Notes: generated by a model from the sequence alone, not told the origin. A stretch of 64,000 nt of DNA from Evansella vedderi (GCF_030813435.1 NZ_JAUSUG010000020.1:1-64000), one strand, 5' to 3'. Counted from the first letter of the stretch, positions 16,245 through 25,633 are shown. Made by a program: numbers and translations.

Positions 16245-17414
16245 ATGTTGAATACCAAACCACTCTTTGACGTTATTGTTGTCGGTGCTGGTCCTGCAGG
16301 TAGTACTTTGTCAGCCCAATTAGGTAAAAAAGGTTTTAAAGTTCTTCTTTTAGATAAAGCAGAGTTCCCTAGGTATAAAGTTTGTGGAGGGGGGATAACG
16401 TTACGAGCAGCAAGTATGCTTCGTTTAGATGTAAAGTCTGTCATCCGTGATAAAATCACACAAATAGAATTTAAACATGATGGTAAGGACTCGCATTGTC
16501 ATAAAAGTGATTTTCCATTTATTTATACAGTTATGAGAGACGAATTTGATAATTTACTTGTTAACGAGGCAATTAAAGCAGGAGTTCAATTCCTTCCGTC
16601 TACTCTTGTTCGTAAAGTGGAGCTTTTTAATGAAAAAGTATGCGTGTCCACTAATAAGGAAAGTTATTATGGTAAATTTGTTGTGGGTTCCGATGGTGTT
16701 AATAGCGTGGTTGCTAAACAACTAAATTTAATGAATGAACGTGAGGCTTTTCTGGCACTAGAATATGAGTTATTGACGAAACCGGAAGCTCTACAAAAGC
16801 ATAAAGGAAAAATTTCTATTGATTATGGAATTGTTCCAGATGGTTATTCATGGATTTTTCCAAAAAATGAACATTTATCTGTTGGTATTATTGGAAATTC
16901 CAAGGATGGAAAGCTTTTGCAAAGAAAATTATCCGAATATATGGAAAGAGAACAACTTTCAGGATCGTTTTTAAGTCAAAAAGGTTTTTTCGTTTCAAAG
17001 GGAGGGAATAGTTTACAAATTACAAAAGGACGAGGGGCTTTGGTTGGTGATGCGGCAGGATTGGTTGACCCTCTTGCTGGAGAGGGGATTTATTATGCAA
17101 TATGGAGCGCAAAAATCTTAGGTGAAGTCTTACAAATCAACTTGAAACATAATGAAAAAAATCTATTATTTTATCAAGAAAGAGTGGAACAAGAAATTAA
17201 TGTTGAATTAAAATTACTACAAAGAATTTCTAAGCTTTTTTATTCCAATTCGTACTTCCTTCATAGACAGTTTGTAAAACGACCTGTATTCTTTAAACAA
17301 TTTGTTCGTGTAACAGCTAATGAAATATCTTACTTGGATTATTATAAAAAATACCGGAAAAGAATTTGGTATTGGGAGACTATATCTCGGTTTATCTCAC
17401 GGTTGAATCGATAA
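16245..17414 (+). CDS. Geranylgeranyl-reductase-family FAD oxidoreductase
   Basis: A 389-residue flavoprotein of the geranylgeranyl reductase / p-hydroxybenzoate hydroxylase fold. It shows the FAD-binding GAGPAGS motif near the N-terminus, the YKVCGGG segment, VGSDGVNS, and the second FAD motif GDAAGLVDPLAGEGIYYA. Enzymes of this family saturate isoprenoid chains, for example of menaquinone or lipids; the substrate here is unknown. ATG 16245 or the next codon TTG 16248 could start it; AAGAGGTGATT is close to both. Monocistronic, with a terminator downstream. Confidence 0.85.
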   Translation: MLNTKPLFDVIVVGAGPAGSTLSAQLGKKGFKVLLLDKAEFPRYKVCGGGITLRAASMLRLDVKSVIRDKITQIEFKHDGKDSHCHKSDFPFIYTVMRDEFDNLLVNEAIKAGVQFLPSTLVRKVELFNEKVCVSTNKESYYGKFVVGSDGVNSVVAKQLNLMNEREAFLALEYELLTKPEALQKHKGKISIDYGIVPDGYSWIFPKNEHLSVGIIGNSKDGKLLQRKLSEYMEREQLSGSFLSQKGFFVSKGGNSLQITKGRGALVGDAAGLVDPLAGEGIYYAIWSAKILGEVLQINLKHNEKNLLFYQERVEQEINVELKLLQRISKLFYSNSYFLHRQFVKRPVFFKQFVRVTANEISYLDYYKKYRKRIWYWETISRFISRLNR

Positions 17415-17434
17415 ATGTTACTTTCTTTTTTCTT

Positions 17435-17481
17435 AGGCGGAACAACTAACTAATTGTGTTAGCTGTTCCGTCTATTTTTTT
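17435..17481 (+). terminator. Terminator after the FAD oxidoreductase
   Basis: GGCGGAACAACTAAC pairs with GTTAGCTGTTCCGTC and is followed by TATTTTTTT. Confidence 0.85.
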
Positions 17482-17565
17482 GGGATTTATGTACTTATTG
17501 TAATTTACAAAATCATAATTATTTATCTTGTGTAAATAATAACTTTATTAAAAAGATGTTAGGGG

Positions 17566-18567
17566 ATGAGTGTTTTGGAGGTAAGTAAAATTGATTTTAC
17601 AGCTGCGGAAATGGGCTACTTGTGGCATATATACCGTGCACAAGGGATGAATTACTGTATATTAACATATTTTGATTCTATTTGTGAGGATAATGAAATA
17701 AAGGAATTAATTAGAAGTAATATGGAGGTAAGCGAAAAGTATTTGAGGGAGATAGAGACCATTTTTAGCAAGAATGACTTCCCAATTCCTATTGGTTTTA
17801 CTGTTGAATCAGATGTGAACTTTACGGGAGAACGTTTATATACTGATCCATTAATATTATTTTATCAGTGGTTTGTTGCAAAGGGGAACCTAAACTTTGG
17901 TTCTATTGCCATAAATACGATAGCTAGAGATGATGTGTTTTACTTTTTTGATGGCTATATATCCGATTCACTGAAGTTTCTTAATCATTCTCGAAGGTTA
18001 TTACTTGAAAAAGGATTATGGATAAGAGCACCATATATTCCACAACCAACTAAAGTTGAATTTGTGAAAAAAGAAAGCTTTTTAAATGGCTGGTTTGGGG
18101 ATACAAGACCATTGATAGGTGTTGAGATAGCTAGTCTCTTTTATAATATAATTACTAATACCCTTGGAGAAAGTTTTTTGACTAGTTTTATTCAAGTTAC
18201 CGATAGGACAGATGTTAAAAATTATTTTATCAGGGGTAAGGAAATAGCAATGAAACATATGGAAATATTATCTAAGACCCTTAAGGAAGAGGAACTCCCA
18301 GCACCTTCCACATGGAATTCTGGAATTACAGCTTCCACAGCTGCTCCCTTTTCTGAAAAACTGATGTTAAGCTTAGTTACCTTTTTAAACTCGCAAGGTT
18401 TGAGTAATTATGGAATAGCAGCTTCCACGTCTGCAAGGACTGATATAGGAATCAACTTTAACCGTTTGGCAGCAGAGGTCGCCAAGTTTGCAGAAGATGG
18501 AACCTCTTTGTTGATAGAGAATGGATGGATGGAAGCCCCACCACATGCTCCGAAACGTAGAAAATAA
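17566..18567 (+). CDS. DUF3231 family protein
   Basis: A 333-residue protein built from two related halves of about 165 residues, each helical and each with a motif such as TAAEMGYLW / RPLIGVEIASLFY at its start. This is the DUF3231 layout common in Bacillus, a ferritin-like helical fold of unknown role. The annotated start ATG 17566 directly follows AGGGG; TTG 17575, three codons downstream, has better spacing and may be the true start. It stands alone between two terminators. Confidence 0.82.
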   Translation: MSVLEVSKIDFTAAEMGYLWHIYRAQGMNYCILTYFDSICEDNEIKELIRSNMEVSEKYLREIETIFSKNDFPIPIGFTVESDVNFTGERLYTDPLILFYQWFVAKGNLNFGSIAINTIARDDVFYFFDGYISDSLKFLNHSRRLLLEKGLWIRAPYIPQPTKVEFVKKESFLNGWFGDTRPLIGVEIASLFYNIITNTLGESFLTSFIQVTDRTDVKNYFIRGKEIAMKHMEILSKTLKEEELPAPSTWNSGITASTAAPFSEKLMLSLVTFLNSQGLSNYGIAASTSARTDIGINFNRLAAEVAKFAEDGTSLLIENGWMEAPPHAPKRRK

Positions 18568-18584
18568 CTATATATAGCTAGGTT

Positions 18585-18634
18585 AAACCGTATTATATTT
18601 AACTCTTAGTAGGAGAAATATATACGGTTTTTTC
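18585..18634 (+). terminator. Terminator after DUF3231 gene
   Basis: AACCGTATTATATTT pairs with AAATATATACGGTT and is followed by TTTT. Confidence 0.8.
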
Positions 18635-18654
18635 CAGTGATGTTCTGAAGTGTG

Positions 18655-18687
18655 TTCATCCTGTGTTCATATTCTCATGTTAATTTT
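18655..18687 (+). promoter_or_regulatory. Putative response-regulator operator upstream of the TCS operon
   Basis: TTCAT occurs at 18655 and 18666 (11-bp period, as for OmpR/PhoB-type regulators) within GTTCATCCTGTGTTCATATTC, followed by TCATGTTA. A close copy lies upstream of marR-swrC at 21198-21230. Confidence 0.5.
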
Positions 18688-18884
18688 GTTGTAGATCCCT
18701 ATGTAATTAAAATTTACACCATGGAGCATGAAAATATTAGTCTGCATTGGAATGAGTGAAGGTCCGTGAGGTTAACTGTCTCTTCCTCTGCAAGATTGTA
18801 CTTTATAAAAGGATGAGGTTCGAAGGTTGGATGATAAAAATGTATTTATGTTTCTTAAAAAGTAATAAGAAGGGAGTGATACCT

Positions 18885-19010
18885 TTGACAAGAGTAAATG
18901 GAAAAAGAAAAGAAGGTGTTAAGGAAATAGTTAATAACCTTCAAAAGGAAGGGATCGATGCGGAAGTTTGTACTAGAATGGAGTCCGAGGAAGAGCAGGT
19001 GGAATCATGA
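18885..19010 (+). CDS. Small 41-aa protein coupled to the response regulator
   Basis: A short frame from TTG 18885 has an excellent ribosome binding site (AAGGGAGTGAT at 18870-18880, four bases from the start). It encodes a charged peptide (TRVNGKRKEGVKEIV ... EEEQVES) that ends by overlapping the regulator's ATG at 19007 by 4 bp, so translation is likely coupled. I do not recognise the sequence. An upstream in-frame ATG at 18756 has no ribosome binding site. Confidence 0.6.
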   Translation: MTRVNGKRKEGVKEIVNNLQKEGIDAEVCTRMESEEEQVES

Positions 19011-19699
19011 AATCAATAAAAGTTCTAGTTATAGAGGATGATCCAAATATTTGTGATTTATTACAGCTGTATCTTTACAAAGAGGGCTACTCTGTTGTTA
19101 CAGCATTAGATGGTGAAGAGGGACTGGCTCAGTACTATGATGAAAATCCAGATTTTATTATATTAGACATTATGCTTCCAAAGATGGATGGTTGGGAAGT
19201 GTGTAAAGAAATTAGAAAGGATCGTAACATTCCTATAATTATGATAACAGGAAAAGGGGAGAGTTACGATCGAATTAAGGGCCTTGATCTTGGGGCAGAT
19301 GATTATATTGTTAAACCTTTTGACCCGAAAGAAGTTATTGCAAGAATGAAAGCCGTTTTGCGAAGGACAAACCTCAGCCATGATGGAATGGAAACAATTG
19401 AATTACAGAAGCTTGTTATTAATATGAAGGAATATAAGATCTATCGTAATGGAAATGAAATTACCCTTCCTCCTAAGGAATTGGAACTCTTACATTATCT
19501 AGTCTCACAGCCCAATCAAGTGTTTACTCGTCAACAATTGTTAGATCAAATTTGGGGATACGATTATGATGGAGACTATCGAACAATAGACGTTCATATA
19601 AAGAGAATTCGGGAAAAAATTGGGGAAGAATCTCCTTATTGGTCGTTAAAAACCATTAGAGGTGTTGGGTATAAATTTGAGGTGAATGTAAGTGCGTAA
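19007..19699 (+). CDS. OmpR/PhoB-family response regulator
   Basis: A 230-residue two-domain regulator: receiver domain with acidic EDD (10-12), phosphoacceptor Asp54 (IILDIMLP) and Lys in VKPF, then a winged-helix DNA-binding domain with RTIDVHIKRIREKI and IRGVGYKFE. It overlaps the kinase start by 8 bp, so the two form an operon. Shared 11-bp-period repeats upstream of this operon and of marR-swrC suggest both as targets. Confidence 0.93.
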   Translation: MKSIKVLVIEDDPNICDLLQLYLYKEGYSVVTALDGEEGLAQYYDENPDFIILDIMLPKMDGWEVCKEIRKDRNIPIIMITGKGESYDRIKGLDLGADDYIVKPFDPKEVIARMKAVLRRTNLSHDGMETIELQKLVINMKEYKIYRNGNEITLPPKELELLHYLVSQPNQVFTRQQLLDQIWGYDYDGDYRTIDVHIKRIREKIGEESPYWSLKTIRGVGYKFEVNVSA

Positions 19700-21089
19700 G
19701 CTTCAATTTCGTAGTCTTTTTAGTAAATTATTTTCTACCTATCTCGTTATTCTTTTTATTTCCTTTATAGTTATTGGTGTTGTAGTAAATACCTTAGTAC
19801 AAAATGAACTCATTAATCGAAATCATAATGCATTTGATCATCAGAGGGAGCAGTTGATGCAATATTTTGAATTAGCGTCACTGGAGGATTGGGATGAAGA
19901 TATATTTCTGTCTTCACTAGAACTTAGTATGAACCAAGAGGATAGGATGATCTTCTTGTTCAATGAGGAAGGGCAAATTAAATATAATACAGACTTATTC
20001 CAACAATACGCTCCTGAAAGGCATATTTTTGAAAATGCATTAAGTGGTGATGAATTTTCAAGAAGGTTAAACTACAATGATCAAATTATTTACGTTATGG
20101 CAGCGCCAATTGAATTAGCGACAGAAGAGAATGAAACTCATACGATGCTAATGATTTTCAATGAATTCGATACGCAATCAAAGAAGCTTACTTTTATTAT
20201 TAATATGACCATTCTAATAGCAATCATTATTGCAGGTATTATCATCTATTTTACATCAAAGAAAATAACGTCTCCGTTAAGGGAGATGAATGACAGTGCC
20301 CTTCAATTTGCGAAGGGAGACTTTGAGAATCGGGTTCAAATAAAAACAAGAGATGAAATTGGCCAACTAGGTAAGACATTTAATTATATGGCAAAAGAAT
20401 TGGGGAGCATTGATCAAATGAGAAAGGATTTTGTAGCTAACGTTTCTCATGACTTACGTTCTCCTTTAACGTCAATTCGAGGTTTTTTAGGGGCTTTAAT
20501 GGATGGAACAATCCCTAAGGAGCAACAATCAAAATACTTTTCGATTATGAAAAATGAGACGGAACGACTTATGAAGCTTGTAGAAGACTTATTAGATATG
20601 GCAAAACTTGAGGGTGGGCAAATAGAAATAATGCCAGTACCATATAACCTAACAGAACAAATTCGTTTAGTTATTGCTCGAATGGAACCTACCCTCTCCA
20701 GTAAATGTATTGATATTGAACTATTGTCAGTAGAAGGGGACGTAATGGTAAAGGCGGATCCGAACCGAATTGATCAAGTCCTTGTTAATTTACTTCAAAA
20801 TGCCATTCAGTTTTCTGAGAAGAATAGCAAAGTTGAAGTAATGATTGAAAAGGAGTCGAACCTAGCTAAAATTAGTATTCGAGATTTCGGTTTAGGAATG
20901 AGTGAAGAAGATCTGAAATATGTTTGGGAACGATTTTATAAAAAAGAAAAGGCAAGGTCGAATAAAGGTGGTACTGGAATAGGTTTATCAATTGTAAAGC
21001 ATATTATCGATTTGCATGATACCTCCATTGAGGTGGAGAGTAAGCTAAATAAAGGTACAACGATTATTTTTACATTACCACTTGAATAA
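19692..21089 (+). CDS. Sensor histidine kinase, HAMP-containing
   Basis: A 465-residue membrane kinase with two membrane segments (about 14-36 and 167-188) flanking a 130-residue extracytoplasmic sensor. A HAMP domain, the HisKA motif (VSHDLRSPLTSIRG) and the ATPase domain with N (NLLQNAIQFS), G1 (DFGLGM) and G2 (GGTGIGLSIV) boxes follow. GTG start. The signal is unknown; the neighbouring efflux operon points to a membrane-active compound or drug (inference). Confidence 0.92.
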   Translation: MRKLQFRSLFSKLFSTYLVILFISFIVIGVVVNTLVQNELINRNHNAFDHQREQLMQYFELASLEDWDEDIFLSSLELSMNQEDRMIFLFNEEGQIKYNTDLFQQYAPERHIFENALSGDEFSRRLNYNDQIIYVMAAPIELATEENETHTMLMIFNEFDTQSKKLTFIINMTILIAIIIAGIIIYFTSKKITSPLREMNDSALQFAKGDFENRVQIKTRDEIGQLGKTFNYMAKELGSIDQMRKDFVANVSHDLRSPLTSIRGFLGALMDGTIPKEQQSKYFSIMKNETERLMKLVEDLLDMAKLEGGQIEIMPVPYNLTEQIRLVIARMEPTLSSKCIDIELLSVEGDVMVKADPNRIDQVLVNLLQNAIQFSEKNSKVEVMIEKESNLAKISIRDFGLGMSEEDLKYVWERFYKKEKARSNKGGTGIGLSIVKHIIDLHDTSIEVESKLNKGTTIIFTLPLE

Positions 21090-21197
21090 CCCCATTAATA
21101 AGGGACATCCATTTATTTTTAAGGTTGTTTTGAGGATATATTGGCTTGGATACGCTACTAAGAAATACAGCCAACGTATAAAATGGAAGTCCCCTTC

Positions 21198-21230
21198 TTC
21201 ATCTTCTGTTCATATTCCCATGTTATCTTT
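21198..21230 (+). promoter_or_regulatory. Putative response-regulator operator upstream of marR-swrC
   Basis: TTCATCTTCTGTTCATATTC followed by CCATGTTA repeats the sequence found upstream of the two-component operon (18655-18687), with TTCAT at 21198 and 21209, again 11 bp apart. Confidence 0.5.
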
Positions 21231-21258
21231 TTTAAGAAACTTAATTATTAATTATATG

Positions 21259-21297
21259 AATAGTTAAGAATATTAAGTGTTAATATTCTTAACTATT
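21259..21297 (+). promoter_or_regulatory. 39-bp perfect palindrome, likely MarR operator
   Basis: Two perfectly complementary 18-base arms (starting AATAGTTAAGAATATTAA) around a GTG centre end 27 bases before the marR start codon. The position and symmetry fit autoregulation by the MarR protein. A hairpin terminator or attenuator is the alternative. Confidence 0.6.
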
Positions 21298-21323
21298 TTA
21301 TATTGATAGGGAGGCGGGGTGTT

Positions 21324-21794
21324 ATGGAAAGAGACAACATCATGAAGGAGCTAGAGGATATTCTTCTAGATATTAACCTACTTTTGAGAAATAAATTAGG
21401 AAATCAAGTAACTGCTGAGTTTGAAGAGAAATTGTTTACCCTTTCCCCAAATCAACAAACACTTTTATTTTTAGTAGGGGAAAAAGGGATTAAACATGTG
21501 AAGGACTTATCCAGTTTCTTAAATGTTTCCGCTAGTGCCATCAGTCAGATGGTAGCTAAGCTGGAAGGGATGGGAATTTTAAAACGAACCATCGATGTAC
21601 AAAATCGTAGAAGCACCATTATAGAAGTAGGTCCAAAGGGAGAAGAGCTACTAGCTGAAATGAATAAAATTAAATCAACCATTTTCAGTAAATATTTATC
21701 AAAAATGGAGGAACAAGATTTAATTGCTTTTAAAGATAGTCTTACTAAGTTTTTTCATATTATTGTTACGGAAAGCAAGGAGGATCCTGAGTGA
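21324..21794 (+). CDS. MarR-family transcriptional regulator
   Basis: A 156-residue winged-helix regulator: the recognition region VKDLSSFLNVSASAISQMVAKLEGMGILKR and the wing with DVQNRRSTIIEV are typical MarR. ATG 21324 is chosen because AGGGAGGCGGGG precedes it; an upstream TTG lies before this site. The gene overlaps swrC by 4 bp (GTGA), so the two are cotranscribed and translationally coupled. It probably represses the operon through the palindrome at 21259 and releases it on binding a toxic ligand. Confidence 0.92.
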   Translation: MERDNIMKELEDILLDINLLLRNKLGNQVTAEFEEKLFTLSPNQQTLLFLVGEKGIKHVKDLSSFLNVSASAISQMVAKLEGMGILKRTIDVQNRRSTIIEVGPKGEELLAEMNKIKSTIFSKYLSKMEEQDLIAFKDSLTKFFHIIVTESKEDPE

Positions 21795-24700
21795 ACATAA
21801 CGAAGTTTTCCATTAAAAGACCTGTTTTTACGATGGTTACCATGATTTTATTTCTTTTACTTGGTACTATTTCCTTAACCAATATTCCATTAAAGTTAAT
21901 GCCGGATATCGATCCACCTATTGGGGCTGTTGTAACGAGTTATCCAAATGCCGGACCGGAGGAAGTGCTGGATAAAGTTTCACGTCCCTTGGAAAATAGC
22001 TTAGCTACAGTTCCAGGGTTAAATAATATAAGTTCCATCTCTATGGAGGGGGCCTCCATGACCATTCTGGAGTTTTCCTGGGCTACGTCTATTGATGATG
22101 TGGAAAATGATATTATAAGTCGGATGAATCAAGCGCCCCTTCCTTCAGAGGCGAACTCTCCACAATTTCTAAAATTTGATCCATCACAGTTCCCGATTAT
22201 TCAATTGACCTTATCGTCCGATGAAGAGAATTTTAATGAGTTGGTAGCAGATTTAGAAAATGAATTATTGAAAATTAATGGAATTGCCTCTATCGATATT
22301 ACTGGGCAAGCAGTGGATGAAATTGTTGTAAAGCTTGATCAATATGCCCTTGAAGACTATGGACTAGATCAATCCGATGTTGTAAATATGATTCAAGCAC
22401 ACAATGTTACCTCTCCTGGTGGTATTGTTCAGAGTGGTCATTTGCAGTATACCACACGAGTTTTATTTGAAATGACGGGTATCGAGGATATAGAATCCAT
22501 TGTATTAACTATCGATCCAGCAACAGGGGATGAAATCACCGTTGCAGATATTGCAAGTGTAGAGCTGGTACCGGAAAGTTCAGCGGCCATTACGAGAACG
22601 AACCAAGAACCGTCTATAATGATGAGTGTTCAGCAGCAATCAGACGCTAACTTAGCACAGGTCTCTACAGCGTTTAATGAAAGATTGGATGAATTACTTA
22701 CTCAAAATAAATATAGGGATATAGAAGCGGCTGTATTATTTGACCAAGGGGAATATGTACAGGAAGCAATTTCAAGTGTTTCCACGGCGTTAATTCTAGG
22801 TGGACTATTTGCCATTCTTGTTTTATTCGCATTCTTAAGAAGCTTTAAAACGCCGTTTATTATTGGTATTGCCATACCGTTTTCCGTTATTGTAACGTTT
22901 GTACTGTTATACTTCACGAATCTTTCACTAAATATCATGACATTAGGGGGACTTGCCTTAGGAATAGGGATGTTGGTGGATAACTCCATTGTTGTTATTG
23001 AAAACATCTATCGTCACTTGTCCATGAGAAAGGATCCGAAGAAAGCAGCTTTTGATGGAACAAAAGAGGTTGGGGGAGCTATTACTGCCTCTACTTTAAC
23101 CACCATTTCTGTTTTCTTACCTGTGGTCTTTATCTCAGGTATCGTCGGAGATATTTTTATGGAGTTTGCACTAACGGTATCCTTTAGTTTACTAGCATCT
23201 TTAGCAGTGGCGTTAACCGTGGTACCAATGATAGCAAGCCGTATTTTAAAGACTCCAAAAGAAAATATCGAGGAGAAACGTCAAAAAGGTGCATTTATCA
23301 AAACAATCAGCTCTGCCATTAAGTGGTCATTGAAGCACCGCTTAAGTGTACTATTCATTACTTTCCTCCTCCTTGTGGCCGGAGCGGTTGGTGTTTCTCA
23401 AGTAGGAATGGAATTTATTCCTGATACGGATGAAGGATTTTTCCAAATTGAAATCGAGATGGAACGTGGAACGCCAATGGAGGAAACTCTGGCAGCGGTA
23501 GAAAGTATTGAGGATGTATTAGACGGAGAAAGGGATATCCTCCACTATGTAAGTACAGTGGGATCTAATGGGGCAGAAGGTGCCATTTTCGGAGGCTCCA
23601 GTTCCCATGAAGCAACTATTTTCATTGCTATGGTACCGTTAGGGGAAAGGAATATATCGACTTTAGACTTCGGTGATTCCATACGAAGAAGTGTGGAGCG
23701 AGCAGCACCAGATGCGGAAGTGTCCATTCAGCAGCAAGCGATGATGGGTGGCGCACCGAATACAATTACCTTTAATGTTCTTGATTCAGATCCAACAAGA
23801 ATTGAAGAAGTGGTAACGGAAATTACGGAAGAATTTGAAGACATGAGTGAATTTCATGAGGTTACAAATGATTTAACGGATACCGTTACGGAAATTCAAT
23901 TCCTTGTGGATGAAGAAGCAGCTAGGGATTATGGATTTGCGCCTGCGCAAATTGCACAAATGCTTAATCAAAAAATGAATGGAGCCTTTGCAACACAAAT
24001 TGTTACGGATCAGGATTATGTATATGAAGTACATGTCCGTTATGGAGAGGAATTTGTTTCTACTATTGAAGCTGTGGAAGACTTATTACTGAGAACCCCT
24101 ACGGGTGATTATGTGACGTTAAGTGAAGTGGTGGATGTAGTAGAAGGTCAAGGACCAGTTACCATCAACCGTATTAACCAAGAGGCGGCAGTACAATTTA
24201 CCCTTCATTATGGAAATCAATATAACTTAGGAGAAATGTCACAGTTAGTTCAGAACACGATTGATGACTTAGATATTCCAAGCGAAACAATCATTTCATA
24301 TACAGGGGATCAGGAATTAATGGCGGATGCTATGAGTGATCTAACGTTAGCTCTTATTTTGGCCCTTGTGTTTGTTTATTTAGTTCTAGCTGCCCAATTT
24401 GAGTCATTTAAGTATCCATTTGTCATTATGTTCAGTGTGCCATTAGTTATTATCGGAGTAGCACTAGGGTTAACAGTAACTTTAACACCTCTTAGTGTTA
24501 TGGCGTTTATCGGGTTAATTGTTCTCGCTGGTATTGTAGTTAATAACGCTATCGTGCTAGTGGATTATATTAATAAAAAGAAAGAGGGTGGAATGCGCAG
24601 CTACGATGCTATTGTCGAAGGGGTAAAGGATCGTGCCCGTCCAATCCTGATGACATCTGTCACAACGATTTTAGGTCTTGTCCCATTAGCACTTGGTATG

Positions 24701-25243
24701 GGGGAAGGTGCTGAAATTCAGCAGCCTATGGCCATCACTGTAATCGGTGGATTAATTAGTTCTACCTTCCTAACGTTGATCTTTATTCCAGTAATCTATA
24801 GTTATTTTGATAAGGAAACTCGCCGTTTAAATAGAAAATATGTGACACCAGATGGACAATTAATTCCAGCTTATTTAATCGATGAGAGTTATTCTAGAAG
24901 GGAGACAAGAAAGGAAGGACAATATATTCTCCCTCCGAGAAGTGAAAGAGCCTATGAGGAAAAACAACTCGATAGTTCTGAGTTTTATCGGAAAGTAACA
25001 GAGGATGGAGATGAAAATGAACACAAAGAGAACGGTTTTGTAGAAAATGAAATAGTGGATGAAGAATATGATAAGGATCCAATCAATCAGCGGTTCTTGT
25101 ATGATGAAGAAAATCCACCGTCCCTACCTCCAAGAAGAGAGCGAAAAAAGCGAAATAATATTTCTAGAGATGAATTATTAGATCTTCTTGAGGATGTTAT
25201 TGAACGAGACAGAGATCGTCGAAAAGGCGACGAAAATAAATAA
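21791..25243 (+). CDS. swrC: RND-family efflux pump, SwrC/AcrB-like
   Basis: A 1150-residue inner-membrane proton-driven exporter of the HAE-1 RND family with 12 membrane segments, two large extracytoplasmic loops and the signature GGLALGIGMLVDNSIVVIENI containing the paired Asp of the proton relay. The closest well-known relative is B. subtilis SwrC (YerP), which gives resistance to surfactin and other amphiphiles. GTG start, coupled to marR. After the last membrane segment there is an unusual tail of about 115 residues, rich in Glu, Asp, Arg and Lys and ending in an ERDRDRRKGDENK stretch. Confidence 0.92.
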   Translation: MNITKFSIKRPVFTMVTMILFLLLGTISLTNIPLKLMPDIDPPIGAVVTSYPNAGPEEVLDKVSRPLENSLATVPGLNNISSISMEGASMTILEFSWATSIDDVENDIISRMNQAPLPSEANSPQFLKFDPSQFPIIQLTLSSDEENFNELVADLENELLKINGIASIDITGQAVDEIVVKLDQYALEDYGLDQSDVVNMIQAHNVTSPGGIVQSGHLQYTTRVLFEMTGIEDIESIVLTIDPATGDEITVADIASVELVPESSAAITRTNQEPSIMMSVQQQSDANLAQVSTAFNERLDELLTQNKYRDIEAAVLFDQGEYVQEAISSVSTALILGGLFAILVLFAFLRSFKTPFIIGIAIPFSVIVTFVLLYFTNLSLNIMTLGGLALGIGMLVDNSIVVIENIYRHLSMRKDPKKAAFDGTKEVGGAITASTLTTISVFLPVVFISGIVGDIFMEFALTVSFSLLASLAVALTVVPMIASRILKTPKENIEEKRQKGAFIKTISSAIKWSLKHRLSVLFITFLLLVAGAVGVSQVGMEFIPDTDEGFFQIEIEMERGTPMEETLAAVESIEDVLDGERDILHYVSTVGSNGAEGAIFGGSSSHEATIFIAMVPLGERNISTLDFGDSIRRSVERAAPDAEVSIQQQAMMGGAPNTITFNVLDSDPTRIEEVVTEITEEFEDMSEFHEVTNDLTDTVTEIQFLVDEEAARDYGFAPAQIAQMLNQKMNGAFATQIVTDQDYVYEVHVRYGEEFVSTIEAVEDLLLRTPTGDYVTLSEVVDVVEGQGPVTINRINQEAAVQFTLHYGNQYNLGEMSQLVQNTIDDLDIPSETIISYTGDQELMADAMSDLTLALILALVFVYLVLAAQFESFKYPFVIMFSVPLVIIGVALGLTVTLTPLSVMAFIGLIVLAGIVVNNAIVLVDYINKKKEGGMRSYDAIVEGVKDRARPILMTSVTTILGLVPLALGMGEGAEIQQPMAITVIGGLISSTFLTLIFIPVIYSYFDKETRRLNRKYVTPDGQLIPAYLIDESYSRRETRKEGQYILPPRSERAYEEKQLDSSEFYRKVTEDGDENEHKENGFVENEIVDEEYDKDPINQRFLYDEENPPSLPPRRERKKRNNISRDELLDLLEDVIERDRDRRKGDENK

Positions 25244-25255
25244 CGATAAACGGAT

Positions 25256-25399
25256 GAGGCTGGGACATAACTAAATTGTCTAATCGGAAATACGAACAAT
25301 GCACTACTTTAGCGAGGTATATTTCCGAAGCGGGTAGATTGCACCTACATCTAGTTTGTTCGGATTTCTTATTAGTAAAAATACTTTTGTCCCAGCCTC
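25256..25399 (+). repeat. R6 element (GAGGCTGGGAC family), copy 1
   Basis: A 144-bp element bounded by inverted ends GAGGCTGGGAC and GTCCCAGCCTC. Inside, CGGAAATACGAACAAT and ATTTCCGAAGCG also form partial complements. Other copies lie at 25903, 31106 and 50547. Confidence 0.9.
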
Positions 25400-25422
25400 A
25401 ATTATTCGTCGCGTGAAAGAGA

Positions 25423-25510
25423 GTTGTTACTTTTCCCGCTGGAGTCACCGTCTTTCGCTTCTCCAAGCTTTTTTAAAAAAGGCAACAAAGTTTGCGCAAA
25501 CAACCTTTAT
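25423..25510 (-). repeat. R3 intergenic repeat, copy 3 (reverse)
   Basis: Reverse orientation of the R3 family (AAGCTTGGAGAAGCG on the minus strand), directly after the R6 element. Together they fill most of the 390-bp gap after swrC. Confidence 0.7.
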
Positions 25511-25633
25511 AAAAACATTCATTTTAAACTAATAACGATGGGATTTGACAATTATTGCACAGGAAATATTTTAGAAGGAAACATATAGAATTAGTAGAAG
25601 AAATAATAAAAGAGTAAAAGGGGAGAAGTTTTA

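Noticed and set aside
21082-21267. A 61-codon frame after the histidine kinase
   Set aside because: It has no ribosome binding site of its own, a composition unlike neighbouring proteins, and it runs through the putative operator upstream of marR.
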